A stretch of 64,000 bases of DNA from F23-D06 sp045132055 (GCA_045132055.1 JBGURP010000039.1:124001-188000); one strand, 5' to 3'. Positions 1 through 9,116 are shown, numbered from the stretch's first letter. Notes: generated by a model not told the origin, from the letters alone. Program-made: numbers and translations.

Positions 1-7
1 ATGGGAT

Positions 8-26
8 GGCGTGCCGATGGCACGCC
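8..26. repeat. Perfect hairpin, 8-bp stem, GAT loop
   Basis: GGCGTGCC, loop GAT, GGCACGCC. It lies just past the stop of the minus-strand lipoprotein gene, but no T-run follows on either strand, so it is not a clear intrinsic terminator. The three-base loop resembles the hairpins around the transposase at 45-46 kb; a relation is only a guess. Confidence 0.45.
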
Positions 27-77
27 CATACTCATGCTTGGCGTGTGTACAGACACTTGGGGTAATTCGGATACAAT

Positions 78-1151
78 CTATTGCTTGAACACCACCACGC
101 TTGGGTTCAGGCCGGCGGAGAAGGAGAATGTCTTTTTGCCGTTCTTGTCAAAACAATACACATCACCCGTTACCGTGAAGTTGTAGGCGTCTGTGATATA
201 GACATCGCCGTTGAGTGGGTTGACGGTGATGCCGTATGGCATGTGGATGGTAGTGCCATCGGTCACGAAATTTTCCGGAACACTGCCTTCTTGGTTGAGA
301 TCTAACACTCTTACAGGGTTGACATCGGCATTGTAGTCCACCTCATACACGTAGGCTTTGTCTTGGAATACGGTGAAATTCTGAATGTTAGGCCACGTTC
401 GAGTGACTTGGTCGCTCTGTGCGTTGATGCGGGATAAGGTGCCGTGCTGCTCCATGTAGTCACCGCGAGTGCAGACATAAACGGTGCGGTTGTCGTCGCT
501 GGCGGCCAGCTTGTACGGGTTGATGCCCACCTCAATACTGTGGAGCATGGTGAGGGAGTTGATGTCGAATACCGACACGGTGGTGCCATAGTTGGGGTTG
601 TTCATGCCGCCGGAGTTTGCTACATATAGCTTGCCGTTGCACACGCAGATACCTTCGGGATTTGCACCGGAATAAACGGTCTTGTCAACCTCCAGGGTGG
701 CAGTATCAATGCGCACCACATCACCATCGAAGCAACTTACGTATGCCTTGCCTTGGTAAAAAGTGATTTGTCTCGGACTCTTGCCCGGCAGAGAAATGGC
801 CTTGATAGATTGGGCTGTGGAGAAGTTCATTACCTCTACGCGGTGCGAGTTGTTGACCACGCAGTAGAGTTTGCTGCCGTATCTTTTCAGATCGTTGCCC
901 GTATCGCCCAGTCCGCGCTTGTTCACTTGCAGGAAAATATCTGAGATGAACGTCAGGTTCTTAAAATCATAATAGGAAATGGTACTGTTGTTCTGTTGAA
1001 ACAGACCTTCGTTGAGCACATAGACACCATACGCGCTGGCATCAATCGGCATGGGATCGTCAGGCACGGGAGGATTGCAGCTTGATGCACAGAAAATGGC
1101 GAACAGGAAGAGGACGAAAATGTTGAAGATAGATTGTCTGTGATTTTTCAT
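78..1151 (-). CDS. YncE/DUF5074-type beta-propeller surface lipoprotein
   Basis: The 357-residue protein starts with a short basic stretch, a hydrophobic core and a lipobox (FCASSC, Cys near residue 25), followed by an acidic DDP stretch typical of Bacteroidota surface-exported lipoproteins. The rest is a series of repeats of the type KLYVANS, KAYVSC, VYVCTRG and VYITDAY, as in seven-bladed YncE-like propellers. The family includes BtuG, which captures cobalamin next to the receptor BtuB in Bacteroides. Here the upstream neighbour is also a TonB-dependent receptor, so a ligand-capture role at the cell surface is reasonable, but the ligand cannot be read from sequence. An in-frame ATG 36 bases further upstream overlaps the promoter element; the start at 1151 directly precedes the signal peptide and was chosen. 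Confidence 0.75.
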   Translation of the reverse strand: MKNHRQSIFNIFVLFLFAIFCASSCNPPVPDDPMPIDASAYGVYVLNEGLFQQNNSTISYYDFKNLTFISDIFLQVNKRGLGDTGNDLKRYGSKLYCVVNNSHRVEVMNFSTAQSIKAISLPGKSPRQITFYQGKAYVSCFDGDVVRIDTATLEVDKTVYSGANPEGICVCNGKLYVANSGGMNNPNYGTTVSVFDINSLTMLHSIEVGINPYKLAASDDNRTVYVCTRGDYMEQHGTLSRINAQSDQVTRTWPNIQNFTVFQDKAYVYEVDYNADVNPVRVLDLNQEGSVPENFVTDGTTIHMPYGITVNPLNGDVYITDAYNFTVTGDVYCFDKNGKKTFSFSAGLNPSVVVFKQ

Positions 1152-1174
1152 TTTTCTTAAGCCGTTTAACGCGG

Positions 1175-1182
1175 CAAAAGTA
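1175..1182 (-). promoter_or_regulatory. TAnnTTTG promoter element for the YncE-like lipoprotein
   Basis: Minus strand reads TACTTTTGCCGC, 24 bases before the chosen ATG. It shows that this gene has its own promoter rather than depending on the receptor gene upstream. Confidence 0.65.
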
Positions 1183-1206
1183 CACAAAAAAGAGACATGA
1201 TTGGAA

Positions 1207-3702
1207 TTAGAACTCTATGGCGAACTTAACATTCACGAGCCTTCCCGTCAAAGTGTTGGGGATTGCATAATGCTGGTTGTAGATGTCCTTTACCCATGAA
1301 TAGGAGGCCACGTTTTTGGTGCCGAGCACGTTGAAAACCTCGATATACACGCCGGCATTCTTGATGCTGCGCACGAACTTGGACTTGTTGCGCATGCGGT
1401 CGCGGCTCTGCTCCAAGAACATGAAGGAGAATCCGAGGTCCACGCGGCGGTACCACTTGGGGTCGCGTACCCGCTGGAATCCTTCAGACTTCTCAAAGGC
1501 CACGGGCAATCCGCTGGCAAACACGAAGTTGAGGTGCGCCCTGAACTGCGGAAATCCCGGGATGTGGTCTTGGAAGAACAGATTGAAGGCCACCCGCTGG
1601 TCGGTAGGTCTTGGTATGTACCCCGGCTCAATACGGTTGCCGTCTTGGTCGTAATAGAAATCATCCTGGATGTCCTCTTTGGTGTCCATGATGGAGACGG
1701 CAAACCAGGATTCCAGTCCGCGAATGAACTCGCCGCTGACCTTCAGGTCCAAGCCTGTGGCATACCCGACGGCATCGTTATAGCCGCTGTAAGTGATGCG
1801 CACGTTGTTGATGGTGTAGGAGATGAGGTGGTCCAGATACTTGTAGTAGGCCTCTGCTGTGAACTTGAACGGTCTGCGCCACAGTTTGAAGTTGTACTCT
1901 GCGCCAGCCACGATTTGGAACGAGCGTTGCGAGAGGATATCGGGATTCAGCGTGCCGTCACGGTAGCGCATTTCGCGGTAAAATGCCGGCTGGTAGTATA
2001 GACCGGTGCGCACGGAGAAGATCCAGTCTCTCTTCCAATGCGGGTTGTAGATGAAGGATATTCTAGGCGATACGGTGAATTCTTTTTTGTTGTATGTCCA
2101 ATAGTGGAAACGAAGACCGGCATTGATGGAATAGTGTGTCATGCTGTCGCCATCAATGTTCCACTGGTCCTGGATAAACCCCGTGAACCGCATGGTGTTC
2201 AGGTGGTTGGAGGTGCTCAGGTATGAGTTTTCGCCAAAGGTGAGGATGCGGGACGGGTCGTCCAGAGGCACTGAATCGCCGATAGGGGTATGGATGATGG
2301 GGAGTGTATAGCCGGAGGAATCGTTCATGTTCCACTCCTTGATGACATCGTGGATGATTTCGTTCTGTGCTTTCACGCCCCACGACAGGGTGTTGGAGGC
2401 GGGTAGCTTGTGTTCGCCACGCAAATCGGCGGCGGAGACGATGGAGGTGATGTGGTTGCGCGCGTGCTCCAGGTTAGTGCCGTAGCCGCGGTTGGAGATG
2501 ATATGTACAGTGCTTGACTGCATGTCAGGCTCAATGTCGTTCAACCAGTACTGCCCTTGAATATCGTAGGTTTCGCTCTCTTTGGCATAGTAGGAGGAGA
2601 GGATGAGCTTGAGCAGGGTGCGGTCGTTGGGGCGGTAGAAGAAGGTGAGTCCGGCCAAGTAGTTCTCGTAGAGATCCACTTCCTGTCCGTCGTAGAAGAC
2701 CAGAAACTGCTTGCTGTCCTGCAGGCTGCCGAACCGAGTGTCCTTGTTGGAGGGCTGGTAGATGTAGCTGTTGCGCGAGAAGTTTCCCAACAGACTGATG
2801 CTGAATTTCTTGTTAATATCCCATTTGAGCAGCATCTGGGTGTCGAAGAAGGTGGGTTTGTAGTCCCCCGTGTCGCCGGACAAACGGAGAGAACGTAACA
2901 GGTAAGCATTAGACTTGAATCGTGCGCCGATGAGGAAAGAGAAGCAGCTGTCCACGCGTCCTTCTGCGTGCGCCGAAGCACCCAACATGCTGAAAGATAA
3001 AGAACCGCCGTATTGGGTGGGCTCCTTGTACTGCACGTCCAGCACAGAGGACATTTTGTCGCCGTACTTGGCTTCAAAACCGCCAGCGGAAAAGACCACG
3101 TTGCCGGCGAGGTCGGTGTTTACAAAGCTCATGCCTTCCTGTTGAGCGTTGCGCATGAGGAAGGGACGGTATATCTGGATGTCGTTGACAAAGATGAGGT
3201 TCTCGTCGTAGTTGCCGCCGCGCACGTTGTATTGGGAGCTCAGCTCGTTGACGGAGGACGCGCCGGGCAGCATCTTGATGATGGACTCCATGCCGCCGCC
3301 CGGCGAGGGCATCTGGAAGGACAATTTCGGGTTGACGCGAATGTAGCCGTTTTCGCTTTTGCTCTGTATGTTGACCTGTTCCAGTCGATTGCCGATGGTG
3401 GGCAGCACCACCGTAATGTTCCTCGACTCTTTGGGCTTCATCCGCAATGTCATTACGGTGTCCTTGTGGCTGATCTGCTGGAAGTAAAGTCGGAAATCCA
3501 CGTTTTCGGGCACGTTGATGGAGAATTGCCCAAAGTCGCTCGTGATGGTTTGGTAATTGTAGTCCAGTACCTGGATGACCACATTTTCAATAGGTTGGCC
3601 CTCTTCGTCTTGCACAACACCTCTGATTACGGCCTTTTGACCGAATCCCGTGATGGCCAGTGCCAAGGTGAATACCAGAAGTAGGGCTTTCCTTATGTTC
3701 AA
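1207..3702 (-). CDS. TonB-dependent receptor with carboxypeptidase-like regulatory domain
   Basis: About 832 residues: signal peptide (hydrophobic ALLLVFTLALAITGFG), a carboxypeptidase-like beta-sandwich domain (about 25-110), a plug domain with a conserved NVRGG turn (SSQYNVRGGNYDENLI), then a long outer-membrane barrel ending in VKFAIEF with the terminal aromatic residue. It imports an unknown ligand with energy from TonB. The frame stays open to an ATG at 3795, but that ATG lies inside the bL28 terminator hairpin, so the extra 31 residues cannot be on the transcript made downstream of it; the TTG at 3702, directly before the signal peptide, is the best start. Resembles a receptor widespread in the phylum rather than a typical SusC; no SusD-like gene follows. 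Downstream is a propeller lipoprotein. Confidence 0.85.
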   Translation of the reverse strand: MNIRKALLLVFTLALAITGFGQKAVIRGVVQDEEGQPIENVVIQVLDYNYQTITSDFGQFSINVPENVDFRLYFQQISHKDTVMTLRMKPKESRNITVVLPTIGNRLEQVNIQSKSENGYIRVNPKLSFQMPSPGGGMESIIKMLPGASSVNELSSQYNVRGGNYDENLIFVNDIQIYRPFLMRNAQQEGMSFVNTDLAGNVVFSAGGFEAKYGDKMSSVLDVQYKEPTQYGGSLSFSMLGASAHAEGRVDSCFSFLIGARFKSNAYLLRSLRLSGDTGDYKPTFFDTQMLLKWDINKKFSISLLGNFSRNSYIYQPSNKDTRFGSLQDSKQFLVFYDGQEVDLYENYLAGLTFFYRPNDRTLLKLILSSYYAKESETYDIQGQYWLNDIEPDMQSSTVHIISNRGYGTNLEHARNHITSIVSAADLRGEHKLPASNTLSWGVKAQNEIIHDVIKEWNMNDSSGYTLPIIHTPIGDSVPLDDPSRILTFGENSYLSTSNHLNTMRFTGFIQDQWNIDGDSMTHYSINAGLRFHYWTYNKKEFTVSPRISFIYNPHWKRDWIFSVRTGLYYQPAFYREMRYRDGTLNPDILSQRSFQIVAGAEYNFKLWRRPFKFTAEAYYKYLDHLISYTINNVRITYSGYNDAVGYATGLDLKVSGEFIRGLESWFAVSIMDTKEDIQDDFYYDQDGNRIEPGYIPRPTDQRVAFNLFFQDHIPGFPQFRAHLNFVFASGLPVAFEKSEGFQRVRDPKWYRRVDLGFSFMFLEQSRDRMRNKSKFVRSIKNAGVYIEVFNVLGTKNVASYSWVKDIYNQHYAIPNTLTGRLVNVKFAIEF

Positions 3703-3771
3703 GATGCAAAAAGGTCTGTAAAACAAATATGTATTACGAGTGAAATGGATTTTTATTGTATGGAGTACGAA

Positions 3772-3810
3772 TAAAAAAAGCTGTTGCAATGACATGCATC
3801 ACAACAGCTT
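3772..3810 (-). terminator. Intrinsic terminator of bL28
   Basis: Minus strand: AAGCTGTTG, 15-base loop, CAACAGCTT followed by a T-run. It sits 22 bases past the rpmB stop. Confidence 0.8.
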
Positions 3811-3832
3811 GTAGCCTTGTCGATAGGGATGA

Positions 3833-4066
3833 TTATAAAATGCCCTTACCAGCGGCTTCCACGAGGCTAGCGTAAACACCTTTCTTGTTGATGATGCGCA
3901 TGCCGTGTGCAGAAACTTTGAGGTAAACCCATTCATCCAATTCAGGAACATAGAACTTCTTGGTGTGCAAGTTCGGCTTGAATGTTCTTTTGGTTTTGAT
4001 ATTGGAGTGGGAAACATTATTTCCAACTATCGCTTTCTTTCCTGTAATCTGGCAAACTCTTGACAT
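3833..4066 (-). CDS. rpmB: 50S ribosomal protein bL28
   Basis: The 77 residues match bL28 throughout: MSRVCQITGKKAIVGNNVSH at the N-terminus, a central KRTFKPNLH and a C-terminal KVSAHGMRIINKKG. It is a structural protein of the large subunit. In many Bacteroidota rpmB is followed by rpmG (bL33) and a small DUF4295 gene; here it stands alone between its own promoter and terminator, with the receptor gene behind it, so those partners must lie elsewhere. Confidence 0.97.
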   Translation of the reverse strand: MSRVCQITGKKAIVGNNVSHSNIKTKRTFKPNLHTKKFYVPELDEWVYLKVSAHGMRIINKKGVYASLVEAAGKGIL

Positions 4067-4115
4067 GATCTCTTATCGTTTTTTAATGATTAATATTCTT
4101 CTTTGTTAAGGGCGG

Positions 4116-4123
4116 CAAAAGTA
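4116..4123 (-). promoter_or_regulatory. TAnnTTTG promoter element for rpmB
   Basis: Minus strand reads GTACTTTTGCCGCCC, with an upstream TTTG after a T-rich spacer of about 15 bases. The leader to the ATG is about 45 bases. Confidence 0.7.
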
Positions 4124-4176
4124 CAAAAAAAAATAAAACAAAGCTTATGCTATTTAGAAAAAATTCTAAAGGGGGT

Positions 4177-7100
4177 TCATTCTACCAAAACACAGCGTAC
4201 AGAGTAGGCGTCATGGGGGTTGCAGCGGATGCAGGAGAGCTCGTCGCAGAAGAAATAGAGCACATGGCAGCTGGAATTTTCGGAGGAAAGGCCCGTTTGA
4301 AGCGACCAAAAGCGCGTTTCTCCCAGGAGGTTTTCGTAGCGGTTGCGCGCGCCGTTGTAGAATCCTGCCGGGAGGGCGGAGAATCCGGTTTCGTTGGTGC
4401 CGCCTTCATTGCCAATCCAGTAGTCCGGCGCGCGCAGGGACTTGGCCCCATGTTGCTGCAATCTTTCATATTGCATCCGAGTGGGCAAAACCCAACCTTC
4501 AGGGCAGACGCCTTGGACGCGTCCCGTGATACTTGCTCTCCCCGTGTCAAGAGCTTCCTCCCAGGTGTACAGCATCCCGAAGATGTCCACCATCTCCTCC
4601 AGACTGAAACGGGAAGGCTGGTAGATGTGAGTGGGGAGGATAGGTCTTCCGTCGCTATAATGCTCGGAACGTAAGTTGGTTTGCGTCCAGCACAGGCCGT
4701 CAATGCGGATACTGCTATAGATGTTGCCGTCATAGTCGATGGCTTGCGGGCACGGCCGTTCTGCCACGTGCACGAGGACACTATCCCTCATTACGCCACA
4801 CCCTGCGCCTTCGATATCGAGGTAGTAGGTGCCGCTATCCGCGCTGTTCTGGATGGCGAACGATACCTCCCGTTGGTGGCGGCTAAACCCGTTGGGCCCG
4901 TGCCAGTGATAGAGCGCGTCGCCTAATGTGATCCCGTATAGGTGGCAAGTGTCGCCCTCCGACAGCGTGATGTCGTTGCTGACCATGTCTGTCCAGCATT
5001 TCCTGATCTTGTCCATATCGCTGATGGTGAGGTTGGTGATGAAATGTGCGTTGCACGCATCGGTGATTTCTACGGAAACCTTTTGGTTGAAATGCACGGG
5101 AACAAGGTCAAAGATGCCGGTCTGGTTGGTGGCGATGATGTTGCCTTGCCCGTTGGACTGACTGAAAAGCGTGTAAGTGTATGGCTTGATGCCGTGTTCC
5201 CCTTTTACGTGCACGAACCCGACACTGTCCTCTTGGTTGCATACATGCCCGTAAATGTATTCTAGCTCTACGGTTTGGTATCTCCAATGGATAACGGTAT
5301 CTGTGACAAAACACGGATTTTTGTCCAACAGGGCGCCGTTGTTGAGGGGCAGCGCGTACATGCATATCCGGTAGGTGCCAGGGACGCCAACCGAGAGCGT
5401 CTCGCCTTTGTGGACCGCCGAAGCAGTGTGCGTGAGCGAATCTTCCTGTGTCGCTTGAAAGAAAGTTCCTACCTCTACACCGCCTTTGCTATATTGCCCC
5501 TGGATGGGGATGATGTTCAATGCTGTACAGGTAGTGTCGAAGATGTATTGCGGCTGTTCACTAATTGTGGGAATGTCGTAGTCAAAGTCAATGACAATGG
5601 TGTCGTTGACTGGACAGTCCCTTCTGACAACCCAGATATAACGCCCTGACAGTAGGTTCGTGTCTGTCAAAATCACGCCCATGCGGTAGCTGGATTCGTG
5701 GAATACACTCTTTTTTTCGATAATCGCATGATTGTCAGCCTTATCGCGGAAGACAGTCCAATTGCCCGTTAGATCCGGGATGGCGGTGAAATTGTAATGG
5801 TTGCCGCCCGGACTTTCAATCAGGCAGATGGTGTCCCTGTCATAGATGTATCCACTTGAACCATTAATGGTTACGCTGTTAATATGTGAACTCGACATTT
5901 CATAAACAATGCCTATGCTGTGGGGTGCGTCTGGACATAATTGTTCTTCTTCTGGAGAATTCCATTTTTTCCAATATGCATTCGCGTGCACGCTTTCTGA
6001 CTGGTGATGGGTGGTGTCCGCTTTATATCTCATGAATTGAGAAATGAGGGGGTTGAAATAATAATCGGTTATTTCAATAAGTATGGAGTCCCCCCTCATG
6101 TCCTGGTTTTTCAGTAGCAGATAGTCCCATTTGTAGTCAAGCCCTTGAAGTATGCCAGATGATACAACGGTGTCTTTTGATAGGTTGATGATGTGGTGCC
6201 GTAGCGGAAAAGTGATGTAAGTATGGTATTGTGAACCCTGTTGGGAGTTTGGAATGCCGTCGCTCAAGGTGTACCCCCAGTAATAATGGCAACCTACGCT
6301 GTCGGGGTTGTTGTAACAGACCACATACGTATGCTGCGCCTCAAGAGCATAAGCTCTCCTGTAGTACTCGGATGAACCTGTAAAGTACCCGCAGTAGTCG
6401 TATTTCATACCTGAATAATGTTGGTTGAAGGTTTCTCTCTTTACGCTGATATTATTGTATCCATGATTGTAGATGATGAAAGGGTGGGCGAATAGTGTGT
6501 CACCGCAGGGTGGCTGCAGCTGCAGGATGACGGTGCGGCCCCATACTTCGCCATAGTTGCTCAAGGCTGACATGGTATCGTACAGAAAAATGGCAGTTTC
6601 AAAGTCGGGCAGCGACTTCCAGGGTGTGGTGTCGTTCTCTACACCGAGCGTAGGATTGATGAAACGGTACTGATAGGGGAACTCCTGCCCGATTTGCCGG
6701 TAATAGTCGTCGTTGTGCCCCGCGTAGGTGTATGTATCCCGCAACTCTTTGAAAGTGATGATATTGTAGCTTTCCGGATCCCCGGAACTGTTGCGGAGCT
6801 GATGATTGTACACATGGTCGTAATACCTGACCTTGGGTACAGTGGCTTGCAAGTAGGGCATATGATAGCCGCATCCGTCAGAGCAGATGATTCGGTATTC
6901 GCCTATGGGCAGACTGTCAATGGTGTAATAATGCTGATAATCGTACCTCGTCGAATCTGTACCCTGGTGCTCATGGGTTTGAAAATCCAAAGCCCGGAAG
7001 AAAACAAGTCCGGTATCGACCACGGTCCAGATGTCCAAGTGATACGGAAATGTGCCGTCTTGAATCTTGATCTGGATTTTGCCAGTCGGCTCACACGACA

Positions 7101-7536
7101 TGGAAGGCACGATGCCGTAAGGCAGTGTGTGTGAATAAATGTTGTAGATCATACCACTGGACGGGATGGTGTAGGCTGATTCCACAACCAGGTTGTCAAT
7201 GGAGTCTGACAGCACAATGTACCGGTCTCCATTTGATAGTCCGGTGTAACACAACGCCTCCGCTTTAACTTTGTAATGGTCAGGCCGCAAGTGTGTGATG
7301 TAGGGCAAAGAAGTTTCCATGATGGAATCTATGCCCGAAAGAGGAATGTAGAAATAGCGCACCTGCTCGATGACAGCTCCATCGGAGTAGGTTAAGGAAC
7401 AGTGGATTTCGCCGTTGCCTTGGCACGTGGCCGCAACAGTAGTGGCGTTCAACTCAATGTGCATGTCGGCGGTTTGTGAGAAAACACGGCACGACAGAAT
7501 ACAAAACAGAAACAAGAAAACATGTCTTTTCTTCAT
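4177..7536 (-). CDS. Large secreted multidomain protein with C-terminal FISUMP domain
   Basis: 1119 residues with a signal peptide (MKKRHVFLFLFCILSCRVFS, cut before or after Q). Several modules of about 80-100 residues look like SprB-type or PKD-like adhesin repeats (for example DGTFPYHLDIW and, near residue 770, GEHGIKPYTYTL). Residues about 850-925 form an Ig-like module with WHGPNGFS and ADSGTYYLDI. Residues about 930-1119 are a FISUMP domain (Fibrobacter succinogenes major paralogous domain), seen in DYDGNIY, CWTQTNL, CPEGWVLPT and FWSL. No T9SS sorting tail is present, so how it leaves the periplasm is unclear; the LSC in the signal peptide could be a lipobox but is followed by RVFSQ and is more likely part of a Sec signal. 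Probable surface or matrix protein; ligand unknown. Confidence 0.75.
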   Translation of the reverse strand: MKKRHVFLFLFCILSCRVFSQTADMHIELNATTVAATCQGNGEIHCSLTYSDGAVIEQVRYFYIPLSGIDSIMETSLPYITHLRPDHYKVKAEALCYTGLSNGDRYIVLSDSIDNLVVESAYTIPSSGMIYNIYSHTLPYGIVPSMSCEPTGKIQIKIQDGTFPYHLDIWTVVDTGLVFFRALDFQTHEHQGTDSTRYDYQHYYTIDSLPIGEYRIICSDGCGYHMPYLQATVPKVRYYDHVYNHQLRNSSGDPESYNIITFKELRDTYTYAGHNDDYYRQIGQEFPYQYRFINPTLGVENDTTPWKSLPDFETAIFLYDTMSALSNYGEVWGRTVILQLQPPCGDTLFAHPFIIYNHGYNNISVKRETFNQHYSGMKYDYCGYFTGSSEYYRRAYALEAQHTYVVCYNNPDSVGCHYYWGYTLSDGIPNSQQGSQYHTYITFPLRHHIINLSKDTVVSSGILQGLDYKWDYLLLKNQDMRGDSILIEITDYYFNPLISQFMRYKADTTHHQSESVHANAYWKKWNSPEEEQLCPDAPHSIGIVYEMSSSHINSVTINGSSGYIYDRDTICLIESPGGNHYNFTAIPDLTGNWTVFRDKADNHAIIEKKSVFHESSYRMGVILTDTNLLSGRYIWVVRRDCPVNDTIVIDFDYDIPTISEQPQYIFDTTCTALNIIPIQGQYSKGGVEVGTFFQATQEDSLTHTASAVHKGETLSVGVPGTYRICMYALPLNNGALLDKNPCFVTDTVIHWRYQTVELEYIYGHVCNQEDSVGFVHVKGEHGIKPYTYTLFSQSNGQGNIIATNQTGIFDLVPVHFNQKVSVEITDACNAHFITNLTISDMDKIRKCWTDMVSNDITLSEGDTCHLYGITLGDALYHWHGPNGFSRHQREVSFAIQNSADSGTYYLDIEGAGCGVMRDSVLVHVAERPCPQAIDYDGNIYSSIRIDGLCWTQTNLRSEHYSDGRPILPTHIYQPSRFSLEEMVDIFGMLYTWEEALDTGRASITGRVQGVCPEGWVLPTRMQYERLQQHGAKSLRAPDYWIGNEGGTNETGFSALPAGFYNGARNRYENLLGETRFWSLQTGLSSENSSCHVLYFFCDELSCIRCNPHDAYSVRCVLVE

Positions 7537-7592
7537 GATTATTATGATTTTTGTCCAGCTCCCAAACGGGATGCCAATGGTTTTTACGCCGG

Positions 7593-7600
7593 CAAAAATA
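7593..7600 (-). promoter_or_regulatory. TAnnTTTG promoter element for the FISUMP protein gene
   Basis: Minus strand reads TATATTTTTGCCGGC, about 57 bases before the ATG at 7536, in a strongly AT-rich stretch. Confidence 0.65.
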
Positions 7601-7719
7601 TAATTTTTATGAATTAAAAGACAAAAATGTATTAAATATTAGAAAATATTTTGTTAAAATTAAGAATTAAGTGTTAATAATTACATCTTTTACCCATTTA
7701 TCACTTCATATTACTACCC

Positions 7720-7816
7720 TGGCCTACGGCCACCCCTTCTAAAATAGAAGGGGAATTATTCACCTCCTCCTTTATCCCTTTCACCACCTTTACCCCATTC
7801 ACCTCATTCACCCATT
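7720..7816. repeat. Paired hairpins plus polypyrimidine tract in intergenic space
   Basis: Two adjoining hairpins, TGGCC-TAC-GGCCA (7720-7732) and CCCCTTCT-AAAAT-AGAAGGGG (7733-7753), are followed by about 55 bases made almost only of C, T and A with repeated TTCACC units (7759-7813). No gene was found in 7537-7817; this looks like an intergenic repeat. It could also end the ligase transcript, but no T-run follows the hairpin on the minus strand. Confidence 0.5.
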
Positions 7817-7817
7817 T

Positions 7818-9116
7818 TTATTTGCTACGGATATATAGCAGCACGTTCATCAGGGCGAGGAATTCCACACCGGCGCGAACCTCAAACATGGATTCCACAA
7901 GGATGTTCAGGATCAGGATGAGGGCGAATGACTGATATAGGATGTTTCGTCTGCGTATGCCGACGACCAAGGGGAAGAGGCAGTAGGTCAGCAGGATGAT
8001 GATGCCGGGGATGCCCGTGGTTAGCAGCGTCTGCAAGTATTGATTGTGGGCGTTGAAGTGATGTCCGATGAGGTTGGTGTAGTTCTTCTTGACGGCGTTT
8101 ACGTTCAGCTCGTCGGTGGCATCGCCGGTGCCCACACCCCAGGGCAAATTTTTCTTGCATATTTCGAGTGTGGACTTCCACACGGTGATCCGGATCTGGT
8201 TGCTGCTGCTGCCCAAGTGTTCGGGGTTGAACTTGCCCGCCTCCTCGATGGAGTCTTTGATGCGATGCACGGACAGGAACTGGGTCTCGTGCATCACAAT
8301 GCCGATGCTGGTCACGACAATCACCACGCTGAGTGCGGCGGCGATATTGGTGCTTCGGATGAACAGCAGATAGACAAACCACACGACAGCCAGGATGCAG
8401 AACACCAGAATGCCGGCTTTGGACTGCAAGAAGAAGATGCCAGCCAGCAACACTGCCATCGCAATATAAAGTGCTAATTTGAGATATACAGGCAGGTTTT
8501 TATAGGTCTTGTTCAGATAATCCAGCATGACATAGAAAGAGAAGGTGGCGTACATGGCCAGGTAGGAAGGATGCCGGAATATTGAAAATTGCTCGTAGTA
8601 GAGGTATGCGTCGTTTCCCGTTTGGATATATTTCCGGATGGCGATGAAGAAGATGATGCAGAGATGAAGCACGGTGGAGATAGCGAAGAACATGAATATC
8701 ATGTGAATCCGGCTGTTGGTCAGATTGTGTCGCTTTTGGGTAAAAAGAAACAGTGGAGCAGCCAAAAACCACAAATAGCAGTCGAAGGCCGCCATGGCCC
8801 TGCCCTTGTTGTAGGAGAGGAAGAAACCGTAGATGACTAACAGATATACGGAGAAGAAAACGAAAAGGGTAAACGGGGAGGCGTTCTCGCGGAGGGTGTT
8901 CCATTTTTCCTTCCAATTCCATTCCGAGATCCAGTTGATGAGTTGGATGGCGGCGATGGGCAACATGAGTACTGTTGTGAAGGGGAGCGTTGCGGCTGCT
9001 GTCAGCAGGAGGAAGAAAAATATGTTGAAATGCCAGTTGTCCGACAAGAGTTTCTTGCGGGCTGGTGGTGTGCTTCCTAGGAAGTTCTGGGCGATATGTT
9101 CAGTGCGCAGGTTCAT
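7818..9116 (-). CDS. O-antigen ligase/polymerase family membrane protein (Wzy_C)
   Basis: 432 residues with about ten to twelve hydrophobic helices. The conserved Wzy_C loop is present at about residues 315-355: GVGTGDATDEL, then HHFNAHNQYLQTLLTTGIPG, including the HNQYL motif. Such proteins move or join polysaccharide chains at the periplasmic side of the inner membrane. Its ATG overlaps the trmD stop by one base (TAATG), so translation is coupled. Whether it is a ligase (WaaL), a polymerase or a glycan transferase of another pathway is not decided; no other glycan genes are adjacent. Confidence 0.8.
   Translation of the reverse strand: MNLRTEHIAQNFLGSTPPARKKLLSDNWHFNIFFFLLLTAAATLPFTTVLMLPIAAIQLINWISEWNWKEKWNTLRENASPFTLFVFFSVYLLVIYGFFLSYNKGRAMAAFDCYLWFLAAPLFLFTQKRHNLTNSRIHMIFMFFAISTVLHLCIIFFIAIRKYIQTGNDAYLYYEQFSIFRHPSYLAMYATFSFYVMLDYLNKTYKNLPVYLKLALYIAMAVLLAGIFFLQSKAGILVFCILAVVWFVYLLFIRSTNIAAALSVVIVVTSIGIVMHETQFLSVHRIKDSIEEAGKFNPEHLGSSSNQIRITVWKSTLEICKKNLPWGVGTGDATDELNVNAVKKNYTNLIGHHFNAHNQYLQTLLTTGIPGIIILLTYCLFPLVVGIRRRNILYQSFALILILNILVESMFEVRAGVEFLALMNVLLYIRSK

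Noticed and set aside
3013..3684. Open frame (223 codons) opposite the TonB-dependent receptor
   Set aside because: Antisense shadow; no promoter element or family features.
1207..3702. Naming the receptor btuB
   Set aside because: It carries an N-terminal carboxypeptidase-like domain and no riboswitch; the only support is the neighbouring propeller lipoprotein.
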